Shown: in pieces, positions 45,795-57,460 of the stretch | Layout of the letters: the number at the start of each line of letters is the position of its first letter | How positions within the stretch are numbered: position 1 is the first letter of the stretch | Assembly: GCF_020883455.1 (NCBI RefSeq) | Contig: NZ_CP086615.1 | Location: 2,418,001 to 2,482,000 of the forward strand | Direction: 5' to 3' | DNA: 64,000 bases | Source of the DNA: Spiribacter halobius | GTDB taxonomy: Bacteria > Pseudomonadota > Gammaproteobacteria > Nitrococcales > Nitrococcaceae | Notes under the pieces: model-generated | Told to the model about the DNA's origin: nothing | The model's input: the letters and a program-made list of their open reading frames with translations, nothing else | Databases searched by the model: none | Position numbers and translations under genes: made by a program

Positions 45795-46625
45795 TTACCC
45801 GGTCCTGCGATCGTAGCGGGCGAAGGTCTGGGTGACGCCGTCGGGCCCGGCGGCGTCGAGATACAGCCAGCGCAGCCGGAAGTCCGCCGGGGCGGCGAGC
45901 AGCTCGCCCTCACAGGGCGTGGTAAATGGCTTGCCGCCGAGCATGCGGTGCACCGTGGTGAGAAACAGGCTGTCCACGACACCGGCCGCCAGCAGCGTGT
46001 GCAGCACGTAGGGGCCGGTAACGCCGTAGATTCGCCGGTAGCCGAGGCCGGCCAGCGCCTCGTGCAGGGCGGCGCCCTGGGGACGCGGGCCCGACCCGAC
46101 GCGCACGATGCACGCCCCGGCGGCCTCCAGCCGGCGCGCGCGACCGGCTTCGGGCCTGTCCCCGGTGAGCACGATCAGGCGCCGGCCCTGGTCCAGCAGT
46201 CGCTGGGGCACCGGAAAGTCCAGGCTCGCGCTGAACACGGCCACGTCCGGTTGCGGGGCGAGGCCTTCGCGTGCCCGCCACTGGCGGATGTCGGCGAAGG
46301 CGGCGCCTTCGCCGACAGGCAGGATGTCCTGGGCGCTGCCGGCGTCGAGCTCCCGCAGATAGCGCCCGGAGCTCAGCAGCAGATCGGCATGGCCGGCGAG
46401 CTCCTGGAGCAGACGCCAGTCCCGCGGGTTGGCGATGCTGTGTGGCACCGTCTGGCCGCCGTTCGGTGCGGGCACCGATATGCGCCCGTCGAGGCTCGCC
46501 ACGAAGTTGGCGTAGACGAAGGGCGCACGTCGCTCCGGCGGAGCCAGTGGCGCCTCGAGATAGCAGCCCTGCAGCGGGCGAGGGCCGGCCGGTTTCGGGT
46601 ACAGTGGGGTGATCGGCTCGCTCAT
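45795..46625 (-). CDS. RibD C-terminal/DHFR-like pyrimidine reductase family protein
   Basis: A protein of 276 residues starting MSEPITPLYPKPAGPRPLQG. The reductase fold shows APFVYANFVASLDGRISVPA near residue 35, LLLSSGRYLRELD and IYGVTGPYVLHTLLAAGVVD near 205 with the NADPH-loop glycine. It is related to the reductase half of RibD but lacks the deaminase domain, so it may act outside riboflavin synthesis; the substrate is unknown. AGGAG precedes the ATG. It is divergent from gacA. Confidence 0.8.
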   Translation of the reverse strand: MSEPITPLYPKPAGPRPLQGCYLEAPLAPPERRAPFVYANFVASLDGRISVPAPNGGQTVPHSIANPRDWRLLQELAGHADLLLSSGRYLRELDAGSAQDILPVGEGAAFADIRQWRAREGLAPQPDVAVFSASLDFPVPQRLLDQGRRLIVLTGDRPEAGRARRLEAAGACIVRVGSGPRPQGAALHEALAGLGYRRIYGVTGPYVLHTLLAAGVVDSLFLTTVHRMLGGKPFTTPCEGELLAAPADFRLRWLYLDAAGPDGVTQTFARYDRRTG

Positions 46626-46789
46626 GCGGACTCCTGCTCTGCGCGGGGCGGCCATCGCTGTGGCCGCAGAGACCGGCGGCGACGCGCTTCGGTTCCCCGC
46701 CCGGCGGCGACGCCCATGGTCCGGCCATGCGGTATAGTGTGATCGGACGCGCAATTCCAGTCGGTGTGGTGACGGAGGGCTGGCAGGCG

Positions 46790-47431
46790 ATGATCCGGGT
46801 GGTGCTCGTGGACGACCATCAGCTGGTGCGCTGCGGTATCCGCCGTATCCTCGACGAGGCGGCGGAGATCGAGGTCGTGGCCGAGGCCGAGGACGGGGAG
46901 TCCGCCATGGCCGAGGTGCGCCGGCTGCGTCCCGACGTGGTGCTGCTGGACGTGCACATGCCCGGAGTCGGCGGGCTCGAGGCCACCACGCGCCTGCTGC
47001 GCATCGACCCGGAGCTGCGCATCATCGCGCTGACGGTGCACGTCGACGAGCCCTATCCCAGCCGCCTGCTCGGCGCCGGCGCCCTCGGCTACCTGACCAA
47101 GGGCTGCGACGAGGCCGAGATCATCCGCGCGATCCACAGCGTGATGCACGGGCGGCGCTACATCAGCGACGAGATCGCCCGGCAGATGGCCCTCTCGGGG
47201 CTGGACGGGCATGCCGCCAATCCCTTCGAGCGGCTCTCCCGGCGCGAGGTCCAGGTGATGCTCATGGTGACCGAGGGCCGTCGGCTGCAGGAGATCTCCG
47301 ATCGCCTCTGCCTCAGTCCCAAGACCGTGAGCACCTACCGCTATCGTCTCTACGACAAGCTCGGCGTCAGCAACGACGTGGAGCTCACGCGGCTGGCCAT
47401 CCGCCACGGCCTGCTGGATCAGGCGCCCTAG
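46790..47431 (+). CDS. gacA: GacA/UvrY-type response regulator
   Basis: A protein of 213 residues. The receiver domain has VVLVDDHQLVRCGIRRIL at the start, phospho-Asp in DVVLLDVHMPGVGG near residue 54 and a Lys in GYLTKGCDE. The LuxR-type DNA-binding part has LSRREVQVMLMVTEGRRLQE and LSPKTVSTYRYRLYDKLGV. Its place directly before uvrC, as in other gammaproteobacteria, marks it as the partner of GacS/BarA, which lies 11 kb away. The frame continues 21 codons upstream, but the ATG at 46790 matches the family start. Confidence 0.92.
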   Translation: MIRVVLVDDHQLVRCGIRRILDEAAEIEVVAEAEDGESAMAEVRRLRPDVVLLDVHMPGVGGLEATTRLLRIDPELRIIALTVHVDEPYPSRLLGAGALGYLTKGCDEAEIIRAIHSVMHGRRYISDEIARQMALSGLDGHAANPFERLSRREVQVMLMVTEGRRLQEISDRLCLSPKTVSTYRYRLYDKLGVSNDVELTRLAIRHGLLDQAP

Positions 47432-47443
47432 GCCCCAGACGCG

Positions 47444-49270
47444 ATGAGCGAGGCCTCGCCCCAGCGCTTCGACCCGAAGCCGGTGCTGCGTTCCCTGCCG
47501 CAAGGTCCCGGCGTGTATCGCATGCTGGACGCGTCGGGCCAGGTGATCTACGTCGGCAAGGCGCGCAACCTCAAGCGGCGCGTGAGCAGCTACTTTCGCC
47601 GTGGCGCCCATGACGGCAAGACCCAGGCGCTGGTGGGGCAGGTGGCGGATCTCCGCATCACCGTGACCCATACCGAGGCCGAGGCGCTGATCCTCGAGAA
47701 CAACCTGATCAAGGAGCACCGCCCGCGCTACAACGTGCTCCTGCGTGACGACAAGAGCTACCCTTACATCTACCTCTCCACCCAGCAGCGGTTTCCGCGG
47801 CTCACATTCCACCGCGGCAGCCGCCGGGGCGAGGGCCGCTATTTCGGGCCGTTCCCGAGCGCCGGCGCCGTGCGCGAGACGCTGAACCACCTGCAGAAGG
47901 TGTTCCCGGTGCGTCAGTGCCGGGACAGCTTCTTCGAGAACCGCTCCCGCCCCTGCCTCCAGTACCAGATCAAGCGCTGTACCGCGCCCTGTGTCGGCTT
48001 CATCGACGAGGCCGAGTACGCCCGCGACGTGCGCCATGTGCAGATGTTCCTGGAGGGGCAGAGCAACGAGGTCATCGACGAGCTGGTGGCGCGCATGGAG
48101 GCCGCTGCGGAGGCGCTTGACTACGAGGAGGCCGCCCGCCTGCGGGACCGTATCGCCAGCCTGCGCCGGATTCAGGAGCGCCAGTACGTCGCCGGCGCGC
48201 GCGGCGACGTGGACGTCATCGCCTGCCGCATGCGCGAGTCCCTGGCCTGCGTCCAGGTGTTCGTCATCCGCGACGGCCGCAACCTCGGCAATCGTACCTA
48301 CTTCCCGCGGGCACCGGAGGGTACCGAGCCGGGCGAGGTGCTCTACGCCTTCATTGCACGCCACTATCTCGGCCGGGAGACGCCGGCGGAGCTGCTGACC
48401 AGCGCCGAGGTGCCGGATGCGGAGCTGCTGGAGGAGGCGCTCTCCGGTGATGCCGGCCACCGGGTGCGCATCAGCCACCGCGTGCGTGGTGACCGGCGGC
48501 GCTGGGTGGATATGGCGGCGCGCAACGCCGAGCACGCCCTGCAGGCCCAGATCAGCACCCAGGCCAGCATGGAGCGCCGGTTCGAGGACCTGCAGGACGC
48601 CCTGGGCCTGGAGGCGCTGCCGGAGCGCCTGGAGTGCTTTGACATCAGTCACACCCGAGGCGAGGCCACCGTGGCCTCCTGCGTGGTGTTCAACCGCGAG
48701 GGTCCGCTCAAGTCGGACTACCGGCGCTTCAACATCGAGGGTATCGAGCCGGGGGACGACTATGCCGCCATGCGCCAGGCGCTGGAGCGCCGCTACCGGC
48801 GGCTGAAGGAGGGCGAGGCGCCCATGCCGGATCTGCTGCTGATCGACGGCGGCCGCGGGCAGCTCGCCCAGGCCGAGAGCGTGCTCCAGGAGCTGCAGGT
48901 CACGGACGTCCACATCGCGGCCATCGCCAAGGGCGCGCGGCGGCGACCCGGCGAGGAGGCGCTGTTCCTCGCGGGGCGGCGTGGCACGCTGCATCTCGCA
49001 GCGGACTCGCCGGGCCTGCACCTGTTGCAGCAGATTCGCGACGAGGCGCATCGCTTCGCCATCACCGGCCATCGGGGCCAGCGCGCCCGCCGGCGCACCA
49101 CCTCGGCCCTGGAGGAGATCCCGGGGCTCGGGCCGAAGCGCCGGCAGGCCCTGATCAAGCAGTTCGGCGGCCTGCGTGGCGTGCGCCGCGCAGGCGTCGA
49201 GGACCTGCGGCGGGTGCCCGGCATCAGCGATGCTCTCGCCCGGCGCATCCACGAGACGCTGAACGGCTGA
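47444..49270 (+). CDS. uvrC: Excinuclease ABC subunit C
   Basis: A protein of 608 residues. The N-terminal GIY-YIG nuclease reads [20 protein letters not shown] near residue 18. The cysteine cluster [16 protein letters not shown] near 165 and a UVR domain near 205 follow. The second, RNase-H-like nuclease has [19 protein letters not shown] near 395, and tandem HhH motifs end the protein ([15 protein letters not shown]). It makes the two incisions in nucleotide excision repair with UvrA and UvrB. It starts 12 bp after gacA. Confidence 0.97.
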   Translation: MSEASPQRFDPKPVLRSLPQGPGVYRMLDASGQVIYVGKARNLKRRVSSYFRRGAHDGKTQALVGQVADLRITVTHTEAEALILENNLIKEHRPRYNVLLRDDKSYPYIYLSTQQRFPRLTFHRGSRRGEGRYFGPFPSAGAVRETLNHLQKVFPVRQCRDSFFENRSRPCLQYQIKRCTAPCVGFIDEAEYARDVRHVQMFLEGQSNEVIDELVARMEAAAEALDYEEAARLRDRIASLRRIQERQYVAGARGDVDVIACRMRESLACVQVFVIRDGRNLGNRTYFPRAPEGTEPGEVLYAFIARHYLGRETPAELLTSAEVPDAELLEEALSGDAGHRVRISHRVRGDRRRWVDMAARNAEHALQAQISTQASMERRFEDLQDALGLEALPERLECFDISHTRGEATVASCVVFNREGPLKSDYRRFNIEGIEPGDDYAAMRQALERRYRRLKEGEAPMPDLLLIDGGRGQLAQAESVLQELQVTDVHIAAIAKGARRRPGEEALFLAGRRGTLHLAADSPGLHLLQQIRDEAHRFAITGHRGQRARRRTTSALEEIPGLGPKRRQALIKQFGGLRGVRRAGVEDLRRVPGISDALARRIHETLNG

Positions 49271-49350
49271 CGCCGTGTGCTAGTGTGCCGAGTCGCGCCC
49301 GCAGTCGCGGATCGGTAGGCAACGCGGGCAAGGTGTTCAGAGAGGGCGAG

Positions 49351-49938
49351 ATGAGCTGGAACCTGCCGAACCTGCTGACCTGGCTGCGCATCGTGCTGAT
49401 CCCGGTGCTCGGCCTCATGTTCCTGCTTCCTGCGCCGTGGGCCAATCCGGTGGCGGCGGCCGTGTTCGCCCTCGCCGCCATCACCGACTGGCTCGACGGC
49501 TACCTTGCCCGGCGCTGGAATCAGGCCTCGGTCTTCGGCGCCTTCCTCGACCCGGTGGCAGACAAGCTCATCGTCGCCGTGGCGCTCATCGTCGTCATCG
49601 TGGAGACGCCGCTGGCCGCCGTGGCGGTGCCCGCCGCCGTAATCATCGGCCGCGAGATCGCCGTCTCGGCGCTGCGCGAGTGGATGGCGGAGCTCGGTCA
49701 GCGGGCCAGCGTGGCCGTGGGCATGATGGGCAAGATCAAGACCACCGCGCAGATGGCGGCGATCATCTGCCTGCTCTACCGCCAGGATCTCTACGGGATG
49801 CCGATCTGGGCCATCGGCCTTGCGCTGCTTTATGTCGCCGCCGTGCTCACGATCTACTCCATGGTGCTTTACCTGCTCGCGGCCTGGCGGGTAGTGGGGG
49901 AGATGCCGGCATCCGGCGAGGGCAGGGTTGACAGGTAG
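49351..49938 (+). CDS. pgsA: Phosphatidylglycerophosphate synthase
   Basis: A membrane enzyme of 195 residues with the CDP-alcohol phosphotransferase signature DWLDGYLARRWNQ, then GAFLDPVADK, near residues 48-72; all three metal Asp positions are present. It forms phosphatidylglycerol phosphate from CDP-diacylglycerol and glycerol-3-phosphate, the first step towards phosphatidylglycerol and cardiolipin. The start MSWNLPNLLTWLRIVLIPVL is typical. It completes the conserved gacA-uvrC-pgsA-tRNA block. Confidence 0.95.
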   Translation: MSWNLPNLLTWLRIVLIPVLGLMFLLPAPWANPVAAAVFALAAITDWLDGYLARRWNQASVFGAFLDPVADKLIVAVALIVVIVETPLAAVAVPAAVIIGREIAVSALREWMAELGQRASVAVGMMGKIKTTAQMAAIICLLYRQDLYGMPIWAIGLALLYVAAVLTIYSMVLYLLAAWRVVGEMPASGEGRVDR

Positions 49939-49967
49939 GCGCGTGGCCATAGAATAGGCCTCGCCAA

Positions 49968-50043
<76 letters not shown>

Positions 50044-50051
50044 ACAGCCGA

Positions 50052-50078
50052 CCCCGGCCATTGTGGCCGGGGTTTTTT
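50052..50078 (+). terminator. Intrinsic terminator after tRNA-Gly
   Basis: CCCCGGCCA/TGGCCGGGG (9 bp, 3 nt loop) is followed by TTTTTT. It starts 9 bp past the CCA of tRNA-Gly and probably ends the pgsA-tRNA transcript, so tRNA-Cys and tRNA-Leu need their own promoter. Confidence 0.92.
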
Positions 50079-50144
50079 GTGCCGGACGCCCGGCAGGGGT
50101 GCCTCGCCATTGCCGCCGGGCGCCTGCTATCCTTCACTCCCGAA

Positions 50145-50218
50145 GGCTAGGTGGCAGAGTGGTCATGCAGCGGCCTGCAAAGCCGTGTACGTCGGTTCGA
50201 TTCCGGCCCTAGCCTCCA
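50145..50218 (+). tRNA. tRNA-Cys (GCA)
   Basis: A 74 nt tRNA with acceptor stem GGCTAGG/CCTAGCC, anticodon loop CTGCAAA (anticodon GCA), T-loop TTCGATT and an encoded CCA. Confidence 0.96.
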
Positions 50219-50260
50219 CCTTCCCAGCAGGGAGCGGATTACCGCTTCCCTGGTCTTCCC

Positions 50261-50345
50261 GCCCGGATGGCGGAACTGGTAGACGCACGGGACTTAAAAT
50301 CCCGAGGCTCAGGCCGTGTGGGTTCGAGTCCCACTCCGGGCACCA
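50261..50345 (+). tRNA. tRNA-Leu (TAA)
   Basis: An 85 nt class II tRNA with acceptor stem GCCCGGA/TCCGGGC, anticodon loop CTTAAAA (anticodon TAA), a long variable arm and an encoded CCA. It probably shares a transcript with tRNA-Cys. Confidence 0.96.
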
Positions 50346-50446
50346 TCCTATGGCCCAACGGGCGGTCCCGAGCCCCGCCCACCGTTTGCGGCTTCCGGCT
50401 GACGACATCCCCGGTCACCGCGGCGGCGGGCACTCACGGTGGCTGA

Positions 50447-50552
50447 GCGAGGCTTGGCAGGAGCGGCCGGGACCGTAGGCGAGAGGGACCTCGCCTACGA
50501 GCTTACAGGGACGTATTCACAGCGTGTCCCGGGCGCTCCTGCCAAGCCTCGC
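50447..50552 (+). repeat. Two-stem structured repeat, copy C
   Basis: A 106 bp element. The 27 nt outer arms (50447-50473 and 50526-50552) pair at 26 positions. The inner perfect 10 bp hairpin is CGTAGGCGAG/CTCGCCTACG (50474-50499), and the linker contains CTTACAGGGACGTATTCACA. Where copies A and B have GGGG/CCCC in the outer stem, copy C has TTGG/CCAA, a paired change. It sits in the 301 bp gap between tRNA-Leu and the fabB end, which holds no gene. Confidence 0.92.
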
Positions 50553-50646
50553 GCCCGGCACGGCCGGGAGATCGCCCGCCACGCCGCGGGGCAATGTATG
50601 CGCTTTGGCGTGACGTCTGAACGTCCTCCCTGAGATCAGGCACCGA

Positions 50647-51864
50647 TCAACCCTCGAAGCGGCGGAAGACCAGCGTGGCGTTGGTGCCGCCGAAGCCGAA
50701 GCTGTTGCTCATGACGGTGTTCAGGCGCACGTCGTCGCGGCGCTCGGTGACCACGGGCAGACCCTCGGCAGCGGGGTCGAGATGCTCGACGTTGGCGGTG
50801 GCGGAGATAAAGCCGTGCTCGAGCATGAGCAGGGAGTAGATCGCCTCCTGCACGCCGGCCGCGCCCAGGGAGTGACCGCTCAGGGACTTGGTGGAGCTCA
50901 CCGGCGGCATGGCCTCGCCGAACACCTCCCGAATGGCGTTGAGCTCGGTGATGTCGCCCGCCGGGGTGCTGGTGCCGTGGGCGTTGATGTAGTCGATGGG
51001 CCCGTCCGTGCCGTCCAGCGCCTGGCGCATGCAGCGCACGGCGCCCTCGCCGGAGGGGGCGACCATGTCGTGGCCATCGGAGGTGGCGCCGTAGCCCACC
51101 AGCTCCGCCAGGATGGGGGCGCCTCGGGCCTCGGCATGCTCCAGCGCCTCGATCACCAGCATGCCGCCGCCGCCGGCGATGACGAAGCCGTCCCGCTCGG
51201 CGTCGTAGGGGCGGGAGGCCCGCTCGGGGGTCTCGTTGTAGCGCGTGGACAGCGCACCCATGGCATCGAAGAGCATGGAAAGACTCCAGTGCTCCTCCTC
51301 GCCGCCGCCCGCAAAGACCACATCCTGCTTGCCGAGCTGGATCTGCTCCATGGCCGAGCCGATGCAGTGGGCGCTGGTGGCGCAGGCCGAGGAGATGCTG
51401 AAGTTGACGCCGTGGATGCCGAAGGGCGTCGCCAGACAGGCGGATGTGGTGCTGCTCATGACCTTGGGCACGGCGAAGGCGCCGATCTTGCGCACGCCGC
51501 GGCTGCGGAGGATGTCCGCGGCCTGCACCAGGTGCTCCGTGGAGGCGCCGCCAGAGCCGACGATGAGCCCGGTGCGCGGGTTGGAAATGTGCTCCGGCGT
51601 AAGCCCGGCCTGGCGGATGGCCTCGTCCATGGCGACATAGGCGTAGGCGGCGGCGTCGCCCATGAAGCGCCGCGCACGGCGGGGAATGGCCGCCTCCAGG
51701 TCGATCTCCGGGCGTCCGGCGATCTGGCTGCGCAAGCCAAGCTCTGCGTACGCGTCGCTGTGGCGGATGCCGGAGCGCCCCTCCCGGAGCGCTTTGGTCA
51801 CGCTCTCCGGGTCATTGCCCAGGCAGGACACGATGCCCATTCCGGTGACTACGACTCTGCGCAC
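50647..51864 (-). CDS. fabB: 3-oxoacyl-ACP synthase I
   Basis: A condensing enzyme of 405 residues. The active Cys is in [19 protein letters not shown] near residue 160, and the two His are in [13 protein letters not shown] near 295 and [15 protein letters not shown] near 330. Together with the adjacent fabA gene this marks FabB of the anaerobic unsaturated fatty acid pathway. The GTG at 51864 is chosen because GGAGGGG precedes it and the product then begins [13 protein letters not shown]. It follows fabA by 37 bp, so the pair is an operon. Confidence 0.93.
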   Translation of the reverse strand: MRRVVVTGMGIVSCLGNDPESVTKALREGRSGIRHSDAYAELGLRSQIAGRPEIDLEAAIPRRARRFMGDAAAYAYVAMDEAIRQAGLTPEHISNPRTGLIVGSGGASTEHLVQAADILRSRGVRKIGAFAVPKVMSSTTSACLATPFGIHGVNFSISSACATSAHCIGSAMEQIQLGKQDVVFAGGGEEEHWSLSMLFDAMGALSTRYNETPERASRPYDAERDGFVIAGGGGMLVIEALEHAEARGAPILAELVGYGATSDGHDMVAPSGEGAVRCMRQALDGTDGPIDYINAHGTSTPAGDITELNAIREVFGEAMPPVSSTKSLSGHSLGAAGVQEAIYSLLMLEHGFISATANVEHLDPAAEGLPVVTERRDDVRLNTVMSNSFGFGGTNATLVFRRFEG

Positions 51865-51901
51865 GATCTGCCCCCCCTCCAAGGCGCCGTTGCAGCCGCG
51901 C

Positions 51902-52420
51902 CTACAGCGCGGTCTGCGGGTTGTGGAACAGCCCGACCCGTAGATCCTGCGCCCGATAGATGACGTTGCCGTCGGCGATCACCAGGCCGTCCGCGATGCC
52001 CATGGTCAGGCGCCGACGGATGACGCGCTTGACGTCGAGGCGGTACCGGACGTGCTGGTTGTCGGGCAGGATCTGGCCGGTGAACTTGACCTCGCCGCAG
52101 CCGAGGGCCCGGCCCTTGCCGGTACCCCCGAGCCAGCCGAGGTAGAAACCGAGCAGCTGCCAGAGGGCATCCAGCCCCAGGCAGCCGGGCATGACCGGAT
52201 CCCCGGGAAAGTGGCACGCGAAGAACCAGAGGTCGGGACGCACGGAGAGGTCTGCCTCCACGCAGCCCTTGCCGAACTCGCCGCCGTGATCATCGATGTT
52301 CGAGATGCTGTCGAACATCAGCATGTTCGGGATGGGCAGCTGCGGATTGCCCGGGCCGAACAGTTCGCCGTGTCCGCAGGCGAGGAGCTCGTCGTAGGAA
52401 TAGCTGGGTTTGCCGGTCAT
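51902..52420 (-). CDS. fabA: 3-hydroxydecanoyl-ACP dehydratase/isomerase
   Basis: A protein of 172 residues, the family's usual length. The catalytic His and Asp lie in [20 protein letters not shown] near residues 70-85. It dehydrates 3-hydroxydecanoyl-ACP and isomerises the trans-2 double bond to cis-3, the branch point for unsaturated fatty acids. The ATG at 52420 gives [16 protein letters not shown], matching the family; another ATG lies two codons upstream. The 161 bp to dxs should contain its promoter. Confidence 0.95.
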   Translation of the reverse strand: MTGKPSYSYDELLACGHGELFGPGNPQLPIPNMLMFDSISNIDDHGGEFGKGCVEADLSVRPDLWFFACHFPGDPVMPGCLGLDALWQLLGFYLGWLGGTGKGRALGCGEVKFTGQILPDNQHVRYRLDVKRVIRRRLTMGIADGLVIADGNVIYRAQDLRVGLFHNPQTAL

Positions 52421-52581
52421 GACCATCCAGGTGCCGCACTAGGGAAATCCGGACCCGCGGAACCCGGCTGCGGCGAGGACTCGGGTCGGGCCGGGCAGAC
52501 ATGGGCGCGGACGGATTCCCGCGGCCGATCCGCGCAAACCCTACTGCCTGAGCGACGTGCTGGCAAGCGACACGCGAGCGC

Positions 52582-54462
52582 TCATTCCGGGGCCTCGACG
52601 TACTGCCGCCGCCACTGGCGAATACGCTGCTCGATGCCGGGGGCATCCAGCCCGACCGCGGTCAGAAGCTCGTCGCGCTCGCCGTGGCCGACGAAGCGGT
52701 CGGGCAGGCCGAGCTGCAGCACCGGACGCTGGACGCCGGCCGCGGCCAGGGTCTCCAGGATGGCACTGCCGGCGCCCCCGCCGATGACATTCTCCTCCAG
52801 GGTCACCAGGGCAGGGTGCTCCGCGGCCATGGCGAGAACCGTATCGCGATCCAGCGGCTTGACGAAGCGCATGTTGACCACGGTGGCATCGAGCGCCTCG
52901 GCCACGGCCTCCGCCGGTGCCACCATGCTGCCGAAGGCGAGCAGGGCCAGACCCGACCCGTGTCGCCTCACCTCGGCGCGGCCGATGGCCAGCGGCGTCA
53001 TCGGGCCGCTGGGCGTCACTCCCGGGCCGCGGCCGCGCGGGTAGCGCACGGCGGCGGGGCCTTTGTGCAGGTGGCCGGTGTAGAGCATCTGCCGGCACTC
53101 GTTCTCGTCCGCCGGGACCATGACCGTCATGTTGGGCAGGCAGCGCAGGTAGCTCAGATCGAAGGCCCCGTGGTGGGTGGGGCCGTCGGCGCCCACCAGT
53201 CCGGCGCGGTCCAGGGCGAACAGTACCGGCAGGTTCTGCAGGGCGATGTCGTGGATGAGCTGATCGTATCCGCGCTGGAGGAAAGTCGAGTAGATGGCGA
53301 GCACGGGCCGCGCGCCCTCGCAGGCGAGCCCGCCGGCCAGCGTCACCGCGTGCTGCTCGGCGATGCCGGTGTCGAGATAGCGGCCCGGGAAGCGCCGGGC
53401 GAACTCCACCAGCCCGGAGCCCTCGCGCATTGCCGGGGTAATGCCCCAGAGCCGCGGTTCCAGCTCGGCCATGTCGCAGAGCCAGCGACCGAACACCTCG
53501 GTGTAGGTCGGCGGGCCGCTGCCGCCACCGCTGCCGAGGCCGGCGGCCGGGTCGAAGGCCTTCACGCCGTGGTAGGCGATGGGGTTGGCCTCGGCGCGCG
53601 GGTAGCCCTTGCCCTTGCGCGTCACCACATGCAGCAGCCGCGGCCCCTCCAGCGCGCGCAGCCGGCGCAGCACGCGCACCAGCTCGCCGACGTCGTGGCC
53701 GTCCACCGGGCCGAAGTACTGGAAGCCAAGCTCCTCGAAGAAGGTGCCCGGCACCAGCATGCCTTTCACGTGCTCCTCGGCCCGCTTGGCGAACTCGCGC
53801 ATGGGCGCCGGCATCTGCTCGAGCACGCGCTTGCCTTCCTCGCGCAGGTTGCCGTAGAGACCACCGGAGAGCATGCGGGCGAAGGTGCGGTTGAGGGCGC
53901 CGACATTCTCCGAGATGGACATCTCGTTGTCGTTCAGCACCACCAGCAGGTCGGGGCGGACGTCCCCGGCGTGGTTCAGCGCCTCGAAGGCCTCGCCTGC
54001 GGTCAGCCCGCCATCGCCGATCACCGCGCAGGTCTTGCGGCGGCTGCCCTGGGCACGGGCCGCGAGCGCCATGCCCAGGGCGGCGCTGATGGCAGTGCTG
54101 GAGTGGCCGACGCCGAAGGTGTCGTAGTCGCTCTCCTGACGGCTCGGAAACCCCGCCGGACCGTCGGAGCGTCGGATGCGCCCGATTACCCCGCGCCGTC
54201 CGGTGAGGATCTTGTGCGGGTAGCACTGGTGACCGACGTCCCAGACCAGCCGGTCATGCGGCGTCTGGAGGATGTAGTGCAGGGCGATGGTGAGCTCCAC
54301 GGCGCCCAGCCCGGCCGCCAGGTGCCCGCCTGAGCGCGCCACGCTCTCCAGCAGGAACTCCCTCAGCTGAGTGGCGAGCCGCGGCAGCTGATGCTCAGGC
54401 AGCTCGCGCAGGTGGGCAGGATCGTCGATGCCCTCGAGCAGGGGATAGGAACCGGCGTCCAT
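52582..54462 (-). CDS. dxs: 1-deoxy-D-xylulose-5-phosphate synthase
   Basis: A thiamine-diphosphate enzyme of 626 residues. [18 protein letters not shown] near residue 75, [18 protein letters not shown] near 118, and the cofactor motif [18 protein letters not shown] near 150 are intact. It is the first step of the MEP isoprenoid pathway, making DXP from pyruvate and glyceraldehyde-3-phosphate. Flux through it feeds the crtE-to-blh pathway encoded at 2.5-8 kb. No ispA or xseB lies beside it. It is 14 bp from ycgN on the same strand. Confidence 0.96.
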   Translation of the reverse strand: MDAGSYPLLEGIDDPAHLRELPEHQLPRLATQLREFLLESVARSGGHLAAGLGAVELTIALHYILQTPHDRLVWDVGHQCYPHKILTGRRGVIGRIRRSDGPAGFPSRQESDYDTFGVGHSSTAISAALGMALAARAQGSRRKTCAVIGDGGLTAGEAFEALNHAGDVRPDLLVVLNDNEMSISENVGALNRTFARMLSGGLYGNLREEGKRVLEQMPAPMREFAKRAEEHVKGMLVPGTFFEELGFQYFGPVDGHDVGELVRVLRRLRALEGPRLLHVVTRKGKGYPRAEANPIAYHGVKAFDPAAGLGSGGGSGPPTYTEVFGRWLCDMAELEPRLWGITPAMREGSGLVEFARRFPGRYLDTGIAEQHAVTLAGGLACEGARPVLAIYSTFLQRGYDQLIHDIALQNLPVLFALDRAGLVGADGPTHHGAFDLSYLRCLPNMTVMVPADENECRQMLYTGHLHKGPAAVRYPRGRGPGVTPSGPMTPLAIGRAEVRRHGSGLALLAFGSMVAPAEAVAEALDATVVNMRFVKPLDRDTVLAMAAEHPALVTLEENVIGGGAGSAILETLAAAGVQRPVLQLGLPDRFVGHGERDELLTAVGLDAPGIEQRIRQWRRQYVEAPE

Positions 54463-54476
54463 GGTGTTGCTCCGGG

Positions 54477-54965
54477 TCAGTCTTCGTCAGTCGGGGAGAG
54501 GTCCGGCCGGATATGATCCTCCGGATCGGTATCGGCGGGCAGATCCGCCTCGGACTGCGCGCGGCCGCGTACCGAGATTCCGGCCCGATGCACCGTGTCG
54601 GGGTCACCGGAGACCAGCGGGTGCCACCAGGCCAGCCCGCGCCCCTCGTGCAGCCGGCGGTAGGCGCAGCTGCGAGGGAGCCAGCGGTACTGACGCACGC
54701 GGCGCGGGGTGAGCGTGATGCAGTCCGGTACCTGCCGATGACGGTCCGCGTAGTCGCGGCAGAGGCAGTGATCGGTGTCGAGCAGCCGGCAGGCGATACT
54801 GGTGTAGTGTACCTCGCCAGTGTCGGCGTCCTCGAGCTTGTGCAGGCAGCACTTGCCGCAGCCGTCGCAGAGCGCCTCCCACTCCGGGTGGGACATCTCG
54901 GCAAGGCGCTTGCGCTGCCAGAAGGGGCGCTGATCGACGATGGTTCCTCCCGGGAGTCGGCTCAC
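54477..54965 (-). CDS. ycgN: YcgN-family cysteine cluster protein (UPF0260)
   Basis: A protein of about 162 residues with the metal-cluster motif [20 protein letters not shown] near residue 33 and further Cys in [14 protein letters not shown] and [17 protein letters not shown]. It matches UPF0260; the function is unknown, with Fe-S or zinc binding likely. The N-terminus [19 protein letters not shown] is conserved, so the protein must begin before it. The GTG at 54965 is the nearest standard start, but a strong GGGAGGA lies just inside it, 4 nt before an ATC codon that could be the true, non-standard start. Confidence 0.85.
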   Translation of the reverse strand: MSRLPGGTIVDQRPFWQRKRLAEMSHPEWEALCDGCGKCCLHKLEDADTGEVHYTSIACRLLDTDHCLCRDYADRHRQVPDCITLTPRRVRQYRWLPRSCAYRRLHEGRGLAWWHPLVSGDPDTVHRAGISVRGRAQSEADLPADTDPEDHIRPDLSPTDED

Positions 54966-55108
54966 TGCCGGCCGGTGTGGCCGACACAGTGCGTTGGACG
55001 GCGGAATACGCCCGGGGTTCGCCGCCGGGCACCACGGTGGCTTGCGACCACCCGACCACAGTATACTGCCGGGTTTTCCAACCTTCCGCACTTCCAGACG
55101 GATCCTCG

Positions 55109-56675
<1,567 letters not shown>

Positions 56676-56689
<14 letters not shown>

Positions 56690-56723
56690 CGGCGCGCCAA
56701 AGCGCGCCGCTAATGCTCGCGGG
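56676..56723 (+). repeat. Gene-tail palindrome at the end of prfC
   Basis: The 21 nt at 56676-56696, coding for the end of RF3 and containing the TAG stop (GAGCATTAGCGGCGCG), is repeated as a perfect inverted copy at 56703-56723 with a 6 nt loop CCAAAG. No T-run follows; one base later a heptad array begins. The coding arm encodes the conserved tail REH, so the other arm looks like the copy. Confidence 0.92.
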
Positions 56724-56724
56724 T

Positions 56725-56836
56725 AGTTCAAAGTTCAAGGTTCGAAGTTCAAAGTCCGATACGCCGAGCTTGGTGGCAGTGGACGCCTGGGCGCCCGGAT
56801 TCCGGGTCTGTCCGCTTTGAACTTTGAACCTTGAAC
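56725..56836. repeat. Inverted pair of AGTTCAA heptad arrays (site 2)
   Basis: The left array (56725-56759) reads AGTTCAA, AGTTCAA, GGTTCGA, AGTTCAA, AGTCCGA. The right array (56816-56836), read on the minus strand, is GTTCAAG, GTTCAAA, GTTCAAA. The order of variants matches site 1. The 56 bp between have no ORF. Each array ends one base from a gene-tail palindrome, so the whole gap between prfC and the isomerase gene is symmetrical. Confidence 0.92.
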
Positions 56837-56837
56837 T

Positions 56838-56875
56838 GCTGGATCTACTGGAGCGCCCGCTCCAGTAGATCCAGC
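56838..56875 (-). repeat. Gene-tail palindrome at the end of the isomerase gene
   Basis: GCTGGATCTACTGGAGCG and its perfect inverted copy (56838-56855 and 56858-56875) are separated by 2 nt: an 18 bp stem. On the minus strand the first arm encodes DLLE. The second arm supplies the final codons ALQ and the TAG stop, so the inverted copy itself furnishes the end of the reading frame. A heptad array follows after one base. Confidence 0.92.
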
Positions 56876-57432
56876 CGATCCTGCCCCCAGAACAGCTCGT
56901 CGCCCAGGCGGTAGGTGGGGACCCCGAAGACGCCGGCGTCAATGGCCTCGCGGGTCTGGGCGTCGAGGCGCTCGCCGACGCGGCTGCCATCCGCCGTGTC
57001 GAAAAGGGCATCGACGTCGAGGCCGTGCTGGCGAACCAGTGTGGCCAGTGTCTTCTCATCGGCAAGGTTGCGGTTTTCCTGCCAGAGGGCACGCATCATC
57101 CGGTAGGCCAGGCCGGTGAAGTCCTCGCCACGGTCCTCCGCCGCCAGTACCAGCCGGGTCGCCCGCTCGTCCCGGAACGGGTGGTGGTCAGGGTGGGGGT
57201 TGACCTCGGTGCCGCGCAGGTGCGACCAGCGCCGCAGCTCCATATCCCGGTAGCGCTGCTTGGCGGCGGATTTCTTCCCGCCGGGGACGCCGCCGTTGGC
57301 CTCGAACACCTCGGGCAGGCGCACGAATACGTGCCGCAGCTCCGCGCCGTGGCGTCGCGCGATCTGCTCGAGCTCGGGCCAGCCGAGGAACACCCAGGGA
57401 GAGAGGAGGGAGCAGTAGTGATCAAGTTTCAT
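56845..57432 (-). CDS. HCCA isomerase/DsbA-like thioredoxin-fold protein
   Basis: A protein of 195 residues related to 2-hydroxychromene-2-carboxylate isomerases (kappa-class GST fold). It starts MKLDHYCSLLSPWVFLG, where the SPW replaces a CxxC pair, contains AYRMMRALWQENRNLADEKT near residue 110, and has the cis-Pro loop FGVPTYRLGDELFWGQDRLD near 170. Relatives isomerise aromatic ring-cleavage products or act in detoxification; the substrate is unknown. The frame continues upstream through the CAAGTTG array, but the ATG at 57432 fits the family. Two arrays of different families flank the gene. Confidence 0.82.
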   Translation of the reverse strand: MKLDHYCSLLSPWVFLGWPELEQIARRHGAELRHVFVRLPEVFEANGGVPGGKKSAAKQRYRDMELRRWSHLRGTEVNPHPDHHPFRDERATRLVLAAEDRGEDFTGLAYRMMRALWQENRNLADEKTLATLVRQHGLDVDALFDTADGSRVGERLDAQTREAIDAGVFGVPTYRLGDELFWGQDRLDLLERALQ

Positions 57433-57460
57433 TCGGCAATCCGGCTGTTGGTGAAAGTCG

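Noticed and set aside
50447-50552. Resemblance of the structured repeat to ERIC sequences (shared GAGCTTACA)
   Set aside because: The shared part is about 9 nt. Length, stems and the rest of the core differ, so it is not an ERIC copy.
56838-56875. Palindrome as an assembly artefact (folded-back read)
   Set aside because: Three independent palindromes of different sequence and length lie beside arrays at three genes, each followed by unique sequence. A chance artefact at all three is unlikely, although raw reads would settle it.
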